Part shown: piece by piece, positions 44,496 through 55,075 of the stretch
Numbering within the stretch: position 1 is the first letter of the stretch
How the letters are laid out: the number at the start of each line of letters is the position of its first letter
NCBI GenBank assembly: GCA_027422505.1
Contig: JAPQWV010000334.1
Span: forward strand, 248,001 to 312,000
Source of the DNA: Craterostigma plantagineum
Lineage: Eukaryota > Streptophyta > Magnoliopsida > Lamiales > Linderniaceae
Reading direction: 5' to 3'
DNA length: 64,000 nucleotides
Notes under the pieces: model-generated
Databases searched by the model: none
Told to the model about the DNA's origin: nothing
Seen by the model: only the letters and a program-made list of their open reading frames with translations
Made by a program: the position numbers and the translations under genes

Positions 44496-46333
44496 TCAAA
44501 AGGAAGACGCTAAACTAATCCTCCCCGGCCGGACCCCCTCCTTGAGAAGCATCACTACTGTCATCCAAACTAAGCGCATCCAGAGGCTCTTGCCTTTCAC
44601 CGGCTTCGACGGCAAACGCCGAGGGGCCAACGCCAGAAAAGCAGCTTCAGGGTTCAGGAAACCAAATGGATGCGCGCTTTCCGGAAAACCATTCGCCCGA
44701 ATCAGGGACAGACACCCTTGGAATTCGAAGTTAAAGTACATGTTAGCTGCCTCGGTAACTTTCTCCACAGGGACGAGCTTTGAGTCCGATTGGGACTCCC
44801 TGCTGCGACAAATCTCTCTTTTCGAATGGAGTTCATGGCGAAGTTTGCCAACCTCAAACTGAGCCCTCGCCAATTGATTCTTTAGACGGCCGACCTCTTG
44901 AGCTTCCTCACTGACTCTCATAGTCATCTCCACATTACAAGACCGTGCAGAGTCAGTCATCTTTTGCTGAAGTCGATACCGCCGAGCCCCTCGCAAGATA
45001 AGGAATAAGCCTGGAGATAGAAGAGAACAGTTAAGACGGGGACTCAGCCAAAAATAAAAGAAGGCAGATATACCTGGCTCAAGGCCAATGCCCATTCTTT
45101 CCAGAAGCGACCATCGGACAGCTCCTTAGCAAAATCCTTCTCCTCGGGTGCAAGGAAGTTCATCATATAAGATAGGGAAGACTCCCCATCTTTCTCCAGC
45201 AGAAAATGAGGATGAAGAGCGGGTCAAGAGAAAGAAGGACTTTCATGCAAGGACATAGGAGGAGTAGGTGGTGATGGCCTTATCCGCTTAGAACGCCCCA
45301 CATCAGCGCGAGGAGTCGCCTGCCCGTCCTCGGTAATATCTACCGTAGGCACCTCGTGTTGATTGCGAGCACGCGCCGAAGCACCTCGGGTGTGGACAGT
45401 CATGACGGGCAAAACCCCCGAACCATGGCTCACGGGAGAAAGAAGAGTAATCAAAATGGAGAATTAAGAAGCGAAAAAGAAGGAAAAATACCCAGGACAT
45501 GAGGAGGTGCAGTCACTTCAAGAGGAGCATCAGACACCAACTCCCTCACTAAAAAACTCTAGCTCCCGACCCGGACCAAGAACTCCAACATTAGGTCAGG
45601 CGTGTCTCCCGACACATGATAGTGATCTCGCCACCGAAATAAGGAGAATCGCACATAGAAGAACTTATTCATCCATCCCTTGGTGGCAGTAAAATGTCAT
45701 GAAAGACATCAGTGGAAAGGGTACGAAGACGAATTTGCCGGCGTCCCGCTCACATACTCGGAAGAAACTGAGGATCAGCATAGTAGTAAGAGGGAAACTA
45801 ACTCGGCGAGCGACGACGGCCAAGGCTAGAAGCAAACTGCAAGAATTAGGAAATATCTGGCCAGGAGAAATGTCTAGGACTTCACAGAGATCTAGGAGGA
45901 AAAAAGGTACGGGAAATTTCAGACCCATATCTATTCGGTCAATAAAAAAGGTCAAGAAGCCAATGGAAGGCTTAGATGCCACTTGCAAGGGACCAGGCAA
46001 CTGAACCTCGTAGTCAGAAGGGATCCTGGCTTTCTCAAGGTACTCCCAAAGGGACGAGGGATTAAGGGTCAAGACTTTTTTCCGATACCACGGAAGGTTG
46101 GCTTTGGATCGAGCCTCCTCCGCCTCGGCAGACCACTTGACTAAATTCTTGCGATAACTCCTATCCTCGCTACCGCCTTGAGGGATCGCCATCTTCACAC
46201 CAGCAGTAGGGTCAGGCTGCAGGTCCGAGCCCGACTGAAAGGCCGAAGGACTTCCAAAGTCAAAAGAGACATGGGCTGCTGGGGGAAAGTTGGTGGCAAC
46301 CCGCTTGCCTTTGGAGGAGGAAACGGAAGCCAT
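44496..46333 (-). CDS. Tat antisense accessory gene 1 (PF04195-like), probably spliced
   Basis: Starts at 46333 (MASVSSSKGKRVATNF), with a TATA box 78 bp upstream. The first exon (to ~45665) holds PSDYEVQLPGPLQVASKPSI, MGLKFPVPFFLLDLCEVLDI and SPGQIFPNSCSLLLAL, which resemble the plant putative gypsy-type transposon domain PF04195. A middle part is Ser/Pro-rich (45224-45500). The C-terminal exon(s) (45095-44496) have a coiled-coil-like stretch (EEAQEVGRLKNQLARAQFEV) and FNFEFQGCLSLIRANGF with HPFGFLNPEAAFLALAP. A candidate 63-bp intron with gtatat...tctccag borders lies at about 45013-45075. A frame change or further intron separates 45500 from 45665. Function unknown. Confidence 0.6.
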
Positions 46334-46410
46334 ATGGATTCTAAGAGCAGAAGAATACTAAAAGGCAAAAAGGGCGATATAATGAGTTACGAAAACAAAA
46401 AGGGATCCTG

Positions 46411-46418
46411 TATTTATA
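46411..46418 (-). promoter_or_regulatory. TATA box of antisense gene 1
   Basis: tataaata on the minus strand, 78 bp before the start codon at 46333. Confidence 0.6.
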
Positions 46419-46986
46419 GAAGAGTTTTTGGCTTGGCCGGGAAGTCAGTTGTTTCAAAGTTTAAGGATAAAACGACTAGTTGACTGCTCGGACAGTTGAC
46501 CAGGTACGCGATATTCCCGGATGGCCGTCGCCGAATCTTCAGGGAGGCCAACTCTCAGATAGACGTTGCTAAATGCTTGGATACAAAGTCTTCGAAGGAC
46601 CCATGTCAGTCAGACTAAGTCCGTACCATTTCTAAGGACCTACGAAGGATCAAAAGAAAAGAGCTCTAAATGGGCTTGAGCCTCGAGAACCCTACCTCTC
46701 CGGGTAAAGACCCGAAGGCTCCGGCCCATCCTATCGGGTAAAAACCCCGAGGGTATGAATAGTATTACCATGAAGACAATGATGAGAAAACAGAAATGAG
46801 GAAGCACAAACATATAGACGAAAAAGAGGAGCAATGCAAAAAAGAAAGGAAGCCCGAAGGCCTTGCATTCAAGTATTATGCCCCGGGGGGCTACGTTCAG
46901 TTACACAAAACGGAAATATATATATATTAGAGTTCATACAACTACCGAATAGATAGAAAAGGGAAGAGAAAAGAAAAGAAAAACAC
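46419..46986. other. Spacer between the two antisense genes
   Basis: No plausible coding content. It would serve as promoter of gene 1 and terminator region of gene 2. Words with cctcgggta / ccccgagggta recur here as in the 166-bp repeat. Confidence 0.5.
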
Positions 46987-49288
46987 TTAAACGGCCGAAC
47001 CGGCCTGTTCTTCACCCTCGGCAATGTTCCCGAGCTTCGCCACCTCTTCCAGAACTTCGGCATCCCCGCCAACCCCAACCTCTGCTTCAGCGTGCTCCTC
47101 GCGAGCCTCGACCCCGACCTCCTCGGCGACCACTTGAGCTTCATCCCCGGAAGCACCTCTCACCTCTTTGAACTGCGGCTCAGCCACTTGAGCTTCATCC
47201 CCTGAAGCACCTTGAAGGACCGCTCTCATCTCAGGGTTCGGGCATATAGCCCCTTGAAGGGGCATCCTTCAGGGTCTGAATGGCGTTCAGGAACCTGAAT
47301 GGATGATCTGCCCGACTGTACCCGTGCGCCCAAAGTTCGAAGATGCAGCCATAGAAGCCCCACTTAAAGAAGGTCATCATGTCGTTCAGATGCATGCGTT
47401 TGGGGACGTAGTCTTCCGCCAGCTCCTTCACCCACTTCTTCTGCTCCTCGACCCGGGCGACTTCAGACTTGGAGAGCTGCCATTGGAATTCCTCGGCGTC
47501 CTCCTTCAGCTCCTTTTCCCGCTTCTTGGCCGAGGTAATCTCCCGACCCATCTCCTCGACCTTCTCACGAAGGTCAGCTTCGGTTTGGGTCAACGCCAGG
47601 TTCTTCTCGGAGAGGTGGGAGACACGCTTCATGGACTCGGTGGCGAGGGAAAGAGTCTGTCAGAACCAGGTTAAGGAAATTGTTTCAGTAATACCTTTTT
47701 AATACGGATGGGAAGAGGAAGTAATTACCTGCCCGAGGGAAACAGAGAAAGCGCTCCGAAGGTTAGCGTAGGAAAGCTCGCGAGCAAACCTTCGGTTGGC
47801 TTCATCGGGAATTCTCTAAGGAATTCCCAACTCTCCTCTCTCGAAGGCTCACTAAAAAAGTCAGGCTGTTTAGCCCGACCCAACGTAATGTGATCCCCAG
47901 GCGGGGAAGAAACTGGCTGGCCCGTGGAAGTCTTTGATTTTTTGGCCGAACCCCCCCCCCCCCTCCCCTCCACCCCTTGAGAAGAAGCGGCTCTCTTGGT
48001 GGCAGACTTCCTTGCCCCCGAAGAGGATGTGGGGGCCTTCCCCTTCCCCTTTGATCAGGTAGTCGGGGAGGAGTGAGGTAAATTGGGTCGGGGAGAATCT
48101 TCATCCTCGTCGCCGGCAATGGCGATAACCTCAGCAAGGGACATTCTGTCGGCTGCCAAAAGAAAATAGAAAGTCAGAACGAGTAACGCCATAAGTATCA
48201 GATATGGGTCGGGACTCTTTCGGTGTACCTAAGATTCAGGTGAGATGGACGGCTTTGGAGGAGAACCGGTGGGCACAAAGAAGTTCCTCGTCGCGTAGTT
48301 TTTTGGGCAAGTATCGTCTGGCACCTACCTTAGCCAAGATGGCCTCTACCCTAATGGAGGGCTCAGGGGGAAGAGGATGGGAGATCAAGGGATTATTGCG
48401 CCAGGAGAATGGGAACAGTTTGGACTCGGCACAATCTGCCGAGGGCTTGACAAAAAAATATTTGGTCATCCAACCCTTATGAGACGAAGGGTTGCCTCGG
48501 ATAAGAACGGGGGCCCGAGAGGGGGAGAAGAAAAATTTCACCTCTTTTTTGTTGCTTAACTTCAGGAAAGCAGAAATCATGGGGACCGAAGGCTCATAGC
48601 GAAAGTGAGAAAGAATAACGGCGAGAGAAAAAGAAGACTGAAGGTGTTCGGGGAGAACTGTGCAGGGGAAAGCCCAAAATACCTACAGACATCTACAATG
48701 AATCGAGGCAGGGGAAATCTAAGGCCCATCTCGACATGGTCGAAAAAATATCTGCCAAAATCCTCGGGAGGGGTACTGGCCAGGTCGGTGGGAGAAGGAA
48801 TCCTAACTTCATAATCCTGGGAAGACCCGAAAGAGATTCTAACCTCGGGAGATCTGATGCCTTAAAAGTAGAGACCTTGATTTGATGCCAACGGAGACCC
48901 TCGCACTGGCCCGGAAGGACTCAACCTCCCCGATCCAGGTGCTGAAGGCCCGACAGAAGGCCACCAGGCTGGGGAAGTCACCCTTACAGAGAGGGGCCGG
49001 CTCCCTTGGAATGCAGGATCGAGGGGCAGCCCGAGCAGGAGGGGTAGCCTCGGAGTCCATAGAAGGAGCCCAGAACCACCACTACCCCAAAACAGGTCAT
49101 CGGGGAACACTCCCGAGGTACCTCAACACTCACCGGGGGCTACCCCCTACACTAACTACAGGGCTACCTCAACCCCCCGAGGAATAACTATCGCTACTAG
49201 GAGAACCATTACTGCTACCCGAGCCACCCGACCCCCCGGCAAAACCACCCGAAGCCACACGATAACTATCGCTAGAGCTAGAAGTCAT
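46987..49288 (-). CDS. Tat antisense accessory gene 2 (PF04195-like), spliced, partly decayed
   Basis: ATG at 49288 (MTSSSSSDSYRVASGGFAGG) lies 151 bp after a TATA box. A stop at about 49167 and frame changes show decay of the N-terminal part. The domain at about 48820-48480 reads DYEVRIPSPTDLASTPPEDF, FFDHVEMGLRFPLPRFIVDV and GLSPAQFSPN and aligns with gene 1; it continues GWMTKYFFVKP. Candidate introns: 48153-48228 (76 bp; TTAG/gtacac ... ggcag) and 47657-47728 (72 bp; CAG/gtaatt ... tgacag). The last part is a coiled coil (EKNLALTQTEADLREKVEEM, KKREKELKEDAEEFQWQLSK), then FFKWGFYGCIFELWAHGYSR with HPFRFLN, and an acidic tail with a repeated GASGDEAQV unit. Function unknown; homologous to gene 1. 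Confidence 0.6.
47657..47728 (-). other. Candidate intron in antisense gene 2
   Basis: gt at 47728 after cag, ag at 47657 before actc; 72 bp, AT-richer than the flanks, and it separates two coding blocks that match gene 1. No transcript evidence. Confidence 0.5.
48153..48228 (-). other. Candidate intron in antisense gene 2 (upstream)
   Basis: gtacaccg donor and ttttggcag acceptor on the minus strand, 76 bp, with a pyrimidine-rich 3' side (tttctattttctttt). It lies between the PF04195-like domain and the Ser/Pro-rich region, as does the break at 45.5 kb in gene 1. Confidence 0.5.
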
Positions 49289-49740
49289 GATGCTGAAAGA
49301 AAATGCTAAGGAAAGAAGGACTTATGAAAACCTAAAAAGCTTGGAGGGGGCCGGAGGACTCGAGAGCTCGGGAACTTCGGAAGAGAGGGAGTAGTGAGAG
49401 AAAGTAAAGAAGAGAAATGAGAAAAAAAGGGGGTGGGGTTTATATAGGCCCCATTCGCTCGATCTGAGCCCTTGGATACAGATTCAATCAACGGACAGCA
49501 ATCGCCTGCGTCAACTGTACCTCGATCTGTGTCGATGTCAGGTAGGGCGGATCGAGTTCCCGCCCAGACGTCCAATCACCACGGACCAATACGACGCGTG
49601 GCTAGTGAGCAGAACGATTTAAGTCCTGGGGAAATAAACAACACGCCTCGACGAAAGAACAACCCACTCAGACATAGTACCGTGGCAGCCCCCGAAACTA
49701 CACGGACGTCCAAAATTCACCACACTCTATTGGACTAATC
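49289..49740. other. Noncoding segment between antisense gene 2 and the Tat 3' end
   Basis: Contains the antisense TATA box; no supported coding frame. Probably the promoter of antisense gene 2 and the end of the Tat sense RNA. Confidence 0.5.
49439..49446 (-). promoter_or_regulatory. TATA box of antisense gene 2
   Basis: tatataaa on the minus strand, 151 bp before the ATG at 49288. Confidence 0.6.
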
Positions 49741-49753
49741 AAAGGGGGGCTAT
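49741..49753 (+). other. Polypurine tract of the Tat element
   Basis: aaaggggggctat directly precedes the LTR start TGTTACC at 49754. Confidence 0.85.
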
Positions 49754-50527
49754 TGTTACCCTCGGGTCCTACCGACCCCACGGCAAAATAACCGACCCGC
49801 GTCAACTAACATAACCACTCTACCTCAAGGATGGCCTCTGCCTCAATGCGGTCTCGAGCTGACTAACTGACCCTCGGGATAAAGGTCCCGAACCCAGCAA
49901 CGGATGGATCGTGCAGGAGACTCCTTACAGACCCCGAAATATTCCCCGACCCTCGAGCCAGTTGCTCGAGGGATTTTGCCCCCGAGATACATGGCAGAAT
50001 CACTACTGGCAGGGGAAGCTGATCTCCTCGGAATGCATACCGACCCTCGAGACGTATACGTGCCTTTAGGGACATCGGCCCCTAGACTGGAAACCGCACG
50101 ATCTCCCCACGGCGAGGATAACGGGGCTTGCAAGGAATAACCGCCCAGAACGGGTCAAGGGACGTGTCATCGCGGGAAGTACGGAGGCCCTAATCCGAGA
50201 AATACGGGAACAACTGCTCATAAACCATCCAAAGTAAGGGCCTTATAAATATCACAAAGCACGCTCAGAACAGGTATCGATTTCTCACTTATCATACCGT
50301 TACTCTGCTCTTTTAATTACACACTTCATGCCTTACACCTGGTATACGGAAAATACCCTCTTGACCTAGGCAAGAGGGCAAGCGACCCCCCACCTTCACC
50401 TTGATTCTAAGTCTTCAGGCGAAATCTGCGGCGGAGCTAAGGTAGGAAAGAGTTCGTTTGCCATTTAGTGCTGTAGATCCAATTTCCGACGACATCCATA
50501 GCTGACGTTCTCTATTCTCATCCAACA
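49754..50527 (+). repeat. 3' LTR of the Tat element (774 bp)
   Basis: Runs from tgttaccctcggg to ctcatccaaca. TATA box ttataaata at 50243-50251, followed by a cytosine-rich segment (caagcgaccccccac) typical of a leader. There is no second LTR in the window because the 5' half of the element is lost. Confidence 0.85.
50243..50251 (+). promoter_or_regulatory. TATA box of the Tat LTR
   Basis: ttataaata, 277 bp before the LTR end, in the sense direction of the element. Confidence 0.6.
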
Positions 50528-51078
50528 TTAGTCTTATTACAAATTAATAGGTCGTGAATGCAAGAAAAGAAATCAAATCCTTATCCTAAATCAAGAGAGG
50601 GTTCTTATTCCTAAATCAAATCCTTATCCACGTAATTAATTACGCGGTGTAAACACGGATGTTAATGTGCACTCGTCAGCATAGCATAATGTGGGTCCCA
50701 CCACATTATGTACACCAAGGTTTTAAAACCAGGTTTTCGAACCGGACCAGAAATTTTAGTGGTTTAAGGTTTAGTGGTTTAGCCGGTATAAAACTGCTAC
50801 CTCTAGATATGATAAATATATTATTTATGATGAATGAATCAAATATAATCGAAAATATACATGTTCTACTGAACAAATATTAGGGATCGCAATTGCATAA
50901 AAGTAAATTGTGTTGGTAGTAAAACTAATGGTATAACAGGATCTCAATAATTAATTTTGTAAATTATAGGGGTAAACTTGTTATATAATATTTTCCCTCT
51001 GAATGTAAACTTCATTACTTTTCCAATACATGAGATTGCACATGGAATAAATCAATTATCATAAATCAAAATAATATG
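50528..51078. other. Unassigned sequence between Tat and the next Copia
   Basis: AT-rich, without coding frames. It has a hairpin-capable inverted repeat (cataatgtgg at 50685-50694 and its complement at 50701-50710) and a ttaaaaccaggttttcgaacc motif seen near ends of plant repeats. This is the best candidate for non-LTR-element background, but may be an old repeat. Confidence 0.4.
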
Positions 51079-51519
51079 TGTTGCGAAATGGACAGCGAAA
51101 CGATATTGGAAATGACTGCGAGGATAAAATGAACACGGGAATTTAGGTGGAAAACCCCTTTTTGACTTGGGGTAAAAAACCACGGGCGAGGTAGAAATTT
51201 ATTAATGGGGTAAAAATAGGGGTTAACCTCTCAATCTACAAAGGAGAAAACACTCACTATCTCTCTTTATAGTTGGAGCAAATGTCAAACAAACCCTCTT
51301 TTTTTTCTCTATTTTTCCTTCTTTCTTTCCTCTCTCTCACTTCTTTTCTTTCTTTTTGGTGTGATTTCCTTTGCCTTCGTTTGCCTCTATTTATAAGCAA
51401 ACCTTATTACTAATAGTAATATTATATTTATAATTAAATACTAAATAATAGAAACCAATGAGCACACATGGTTTTGTAAACCACTGGCTCGAATGGCTTT
51501 TGTAAACCATTAGCTGACA
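51079..51519 (-). repeat. 3' LTR of the Tork-like Copia (441 bp)
   Basis: On the minus strand TGTCAGCTAATGG ... TTTCGCAACA. A minus-strand TATA (ttataaata, 51388-51396) is the likely promoter. Preceded on the right by the tract caagtgggagat. Confidence 0.75.
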
Positions 51520-51532
51520 ATCTCCCACTTGA
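51520..51532 (-). other. Polypurine tract of the Tork-like Copia
   Basis: Minus-strand aagtgggagat abuts the LTR start at 51519; this AGTGGGAGAT form is common in Copia. Confidence 0.75.
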
Positions 51533-51604
51533 AGATTTGATTGAAGTCCAATCAGATCTCCACTCCATTCTTCTAGCTCGCCATTGCATGTTACTTATGA
51601 TCGA

Positions 51605-52438
51605 TCAATCCACAGGATGACACCATATAAACTTGTCCACGGTAATAACCTTGGTCATGTAGTCTGCCAGATTATCCGCAGTGTGAACTTTGCGCATGTC
51701 CACTGTTCCCCCTTCCACTTGTTCACGAACAAAGTGGTATTGGACATGGATGTGTTTGGTTCTTGAATGATATGCTGGATTCCTTGCAAGATGCAACGCA
51801 CTCTGGCTGTCACAATAGAGAATAATATTCTCCTGTTTGTTGCCGAATTCTTCCAGCAGCATCTTCAACCATATTGCCTCTTTACTGGCTTGCGTAGCTG
51901 CGACATATTCTGCTTTCGTTGTTGACGTTACAACGATGGACTCCAGTTTTGAAACCCAGCTTACGGCACCGCCAGCAAGATTGAACACATATCGGATTGT
52001 GGGTCTTCTTTTATCAAGTTCACCTGCATAATCTGCATCAACAAAACCATAAACAGTGAAATCTGTACCTCCGTAACATAAGGCAAGATCCGAAGTTCCC
52101 TTGATATACCTGAGAATTCTCTTAACAGCACTCCAGTGCTCCCGACCAGGATTGGACATGTATCGGCTAACCACTCCCACTGCATGAGTAATGTCTGGTC
52201 TGGTACAGATCATCGCGAACATTAAGCTTCCTACCGCCGATGCATATGGTAGATGAGACATCTCTATCCTCTCGTCTTCATTGGTAGGACACATCTCTGA
52301 GGATAGCTTGAAATTAGCAGCAAGAGGGGTAGATATTGGCTTGCTATCTTGCATGTTGAACCTTCGCAAGATCTTCTTCAAATAATTATTCTGGGAAAGC
52401 CAAATCTTCCGCTTGCTTCTGACTCGAGATATCTGCAC
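51605..52438 (-). pseudogene. Copia RT end and RNase H
   Basis: Open for 277 codons: SQNNYLKKILRRFNMQDSKP, PLAANFKLS, PYASAVGSLMFAMICTRPDI and SAVKRILRYIKGTSDLALC close the RT. RNase H follows with GFVDADYAGELDKRRPTIRY, TSTTKAEYVAATQASKEAIW, LYCDSQSALHLARNPAYHSR (catalytic DADYAG, E and D present) and ends in ADNLADYMTKVI. This is the longest intact piece of the element. Confidence 0.85.
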
Positions 52439-53156
52439 ACCAAGGATTTTTTTGCTGGTCCCAAGTCCTTCATTTTGAATTCACTGGCCAGTTGAGTCTT
52501 TAAGTTGGCGATACGTCCTTTGTTGGGTCCTGCTACCAGCATATCGTCGACGCAACATGATGAAATCATCATCGCCAAATCTCTTGAAATATGCACGCAC
52601 AAGGATCTGAGTATAGCCTGTTGTAGCCAAGACTCATTATGAAGGAGTCAAATCTTTTATACCAGCATCGAGGTGCTTGTTTGAGCCTGTAGAGAGATTT
52701 GATCAATTTGCAAACCAAATCTTCTTTTCCTTGTTCTTTGAAACCTTCTGGTTGAAGCATACATATTTCTTCATCCAGGTCTCCATGGAGAATGGCCGTT
52801 TTAACGTCCGGCTACTCAAAATGCAAGTCGAATGTAGCACACATTGACAAGACCACTCTGATTGTTGTAAGTCGAACCACCGGTGAGAGAATTTCGTTGA
52901 AGTCAATCCCTTCTTTCTGAGCGTATCCATTGACAACCAGTCTAGCACGGTATTGCTCTACCTGGTCATCACCATTCCGTTTGATTTTGTACACCCATTT
53001 GTTGCCGATGGGTTTCCTTCCTTGCGGCAATGGCACCAATTTCCATGTCTTATTTTTGTAGAGAGCTTCCATTTCCTCTTGCATCGCTGAAATCCACAGA
53101 CTCGCATCTGAATTATTCAGTGCTTTTTGGAAAGTGGTTGGCTCTCCATCCTCCAT
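52378..53156 (-). pseudogene. Copia reverse transcriptase core, several frameshifts
   Basis: From 53156: ALNNSDASLWISAMQEEMEA, KNKTWKLVPLPQGRKPIGNK, ARLVVNGYAQKEGIDFNEIL, SPVVRLTTIRVVLS; then in other frames QPEGFKEQGKEDLVCKLIKS, LYRLKQAPRCWYKRFDSFIM, and CCVDDMLVAGPNKGRI, where the catalytic motif reads CVDD instead of YVDD. At least three frame changes. Confidence 0.8.
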
Positions 53157-54466
53157 TAGAAATAGTATGCAAGATTGCTCTCTATCTCATAATCAGAGTG
53201 CCAACTTAGCGGCCTACGGTCGCGTGATGACCGCCATAGATTCGGTACATCAAATTCGACTGGGTTGAGCTCTTCATGCGCCTGTTCAGCTTCAGAAGAA
53301 TTATATTGCTCCAATTTTCGTTTCACCGATTTAGTCTTTGCCACGCCTTTCGAACTGCTATCATTTTCGACTTGCTCTTGATCGCCATCCTCCAAGAAGA
53401 TAACATCTGTGCTGATAATCACATTTTGGTCATTGAGATCCCACAAGCGATCCCCTTCCATCAGTTTACCCCAAGAATAGGCATTTCCTGGACTTTGGAT
53501 CCAACTTCGTTGTTTCTTGGTTGTGGTACATCGCGTACGTTGAACTTCCAAATATATGGAGGTTTGAATAGTCTGCAGGTGCACCAGTCCAAATTTCCAT
53601 CGGTGCTGGCATCTCTAGTAGATGGAGCCCAATTCACCACATTACAGGCAGTACAGACCGCTTCTGCCCATAACTTCTTTTCCAGGCCAGCAAATCTCAA
53701 CATAGCCCTTGTTCTTTCCAATAGGGTCCTATCGCTCTGCCACTCCATTTTGTTGTGGAGTGTAAGCCGTGGTGAACTGCCTTCTGAGGCCCACGTCTTT
53801 GCAGTATTCAGTGAATTCTTTGCCAGTATATTCTCCTCCATTATCTGACCGGAGACACTTGATTTTTCTGCCGATTTCAAGTTCAACTCGCGCCTTATAA
53901 GTTTTGAAGACAGGAAACACATCGTCCTTCTTCTTGATTGGGTACACCCATCATCTCTTGGAGTAGTCGTCAATGAATGATACGAAGTAGTTGGCTCCTC
54001 CCAGGGATTTGACTGGTGCTTGCCATACATCATAGTGGATCAATTCTAGAATTTCTTTGCTTCTAAAATTTGAAGCGGAGAACTTCAGGTGATGCTGCTT
54101 GCTCACAATACAATGCTCGCAGAATGGTAGCGTCACCGTCGTGAGACCAGGAAGTAGATTCCTTTGCGCAAGTATTTTCATGCCTTGTTCAGACATATGA
54201 CCAAGTTTCTTGTGCCAAGTCATCGTGGACTTTTCATTTGCACTTGTCGTGGCAATGGATGCCTGCCCCTCTTGCAGAGTCTCTCCCTTTAGTATGTATA
54301 GATTTGCAGCTATATTTTCTCCCTTCATCACCACCAACTTTCCTTTGGAAACCTTCATGATCTTGTTTTCCAATTCAATTTTGAAACCAAGATCATCAAG
54401 TTGCCCCACGGACAATAGATTTTTCTTCAAGCCCTCCACATGTCGCACAGCATGGATGGTACGCAC
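53157..54466 (-). pseudogene. Copia GAG-pre-integrase, integrase and linker
   Basis: Right end: HVEGLKKNLLSVGQLDDLGF, MTWHKKLGHMSEQGMKILAQ and FCEHCIVSKQHHLKF (zinc-binding H and C residues), LELIHYDVWQAPVKSLGGAN (Asp) and FVSFIDDYSK. After a break at ~53950, CLRSDNGGEYTGKEFTEYCK (Asp) and AYTPQQNGVAER (Glu) follow in 53947-53729. Next frame pieces: ARAMLRFAGLEKKLWAEAVC. The linker toward RT is acidic (EDGDQEQVENDSS). All three integrase acids are visible though frames are broken. Confidence 0.8.
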
Positions 54467-55071
54467 ATGCCGTCGTACATCGTTATTTGAATCGTACCCA
54501 CCGCGACAATTTTCAGCGCTTGGTCATTACAGCTGTAGACATATCCTCCAAAGGTTGGCTCGTATTGATGAAACCATTCCCTTCGAGAGGTCATGCGGAA
54601 AGTAACTGCTGAGTCCATGAGTCACATGTTGTTGAATCTTTCCTTTCCAGCGATAATGTTTGCGGCTTCACACACCAAGGCAATTCCATCGTCGGTAGTG
54701 TTGGCGGTATTTTTTTGGGCATTGGGATTTTTATTTAGAGCCCAACAATCTTTCTTCAAATGAACTTTTCTGGCACAGTGGTAGCACTTTATAGCCTTCT
54801 TATTTTTCGTAACAAGGTTGTGCCGTTTTTGACTCCCACTTGGACCAGACTCTCCCGATCTTGTCCTTTATCGGCTCACGTTTGGACCACGTGCTCCTGA
54901 TCTTGCCCTCGTCACTGTCAATGCATCTGCCTGTTGGGACATTATCAACTTGTCTTCTTTGTTATTGCGCAGACTTTCTTCTTCGAGAACCGCAGCTGCA
55001 ATATTATCGAAGATAAGTTCTAGGCACGTACGTCGTTTGCTTCCATGTACTCCTCCATCTTTGTCATTCAC
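54427..55071 (-). pseudogene. Copia gag C-terminus and protease, active site damaged
   Basis: Gag remnant AAAVLEEESLRNNKEDKLIM, then the knuckle CYHCARKVHLKKDC (CX2CX4HX4C, ~54745-54790). The protease start reads LMDSAVTFRMTSRREWF where the family has DSGAT; Gly is lost from the active triad. GGYVYSCNDQALKIVAVGTI and ITMYDGMCV follow. Stops at about 54616 and 54870. Confidence 0.75.
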
Positions 55072-55075
55072 CTCT

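Larger units (their letters stand above)
8983..50527 (+). mobile_element. Tat-type Ty3/gypsy retrotransposon, 5' truncated, carrying all nested inserts to 43448
   Basis: Pieces in order: RT fragment (8983-9072), RNase H plus a second RNase H and integrase (12293-14310), integrase end (43449-43589), a spacer with tandem repeats, two antisense accessory genes, a purine tract (49741-49753) and a 3' LTR (49754-50527). The additional RNase H between RT-RH and IN and the antisense genes between pol and 3' LTR are hallmarks of the Tat lineage. The 5' LTR, gag, protease and most of RT are missing. Frames either side of the Copia insert at 14310/43449 join exactly once one ggaag copy is removed. Confidence 0.85.
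51079..55075 (-). mobile_element. Decayed Copia retrotransposon (Tork-like), 5' truncated
   Basis: Minus-strand order: gag remnant, CCHC, protease, GAG-pre-integrase, integrase, RT, RNase H, purine tract (51520-51532) and 3' LTR (51079-51519). The 5' LTR, primer site and gag N-terminus are missing; at about 55075 the sequence changes to Athila-like gag. Many stops and frameshifts. The RNase H end (RTKHIHVQYHFVREQVE) suits the Tork side of Copia. Confidence 0.83.

Noticed and set aside
47303..47702. Plus-strand frames of 123 and 77 codons
   Set aside because: They mirror the coiled-coil coding region of antisense gene 2, whose minus-strand frame has better protein character.
50659..50883. 74-codon plus frame in the unassigned gap
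   Set aside because: No similarity that I can see, AT-rich, and it crosses the hairpin repeat.
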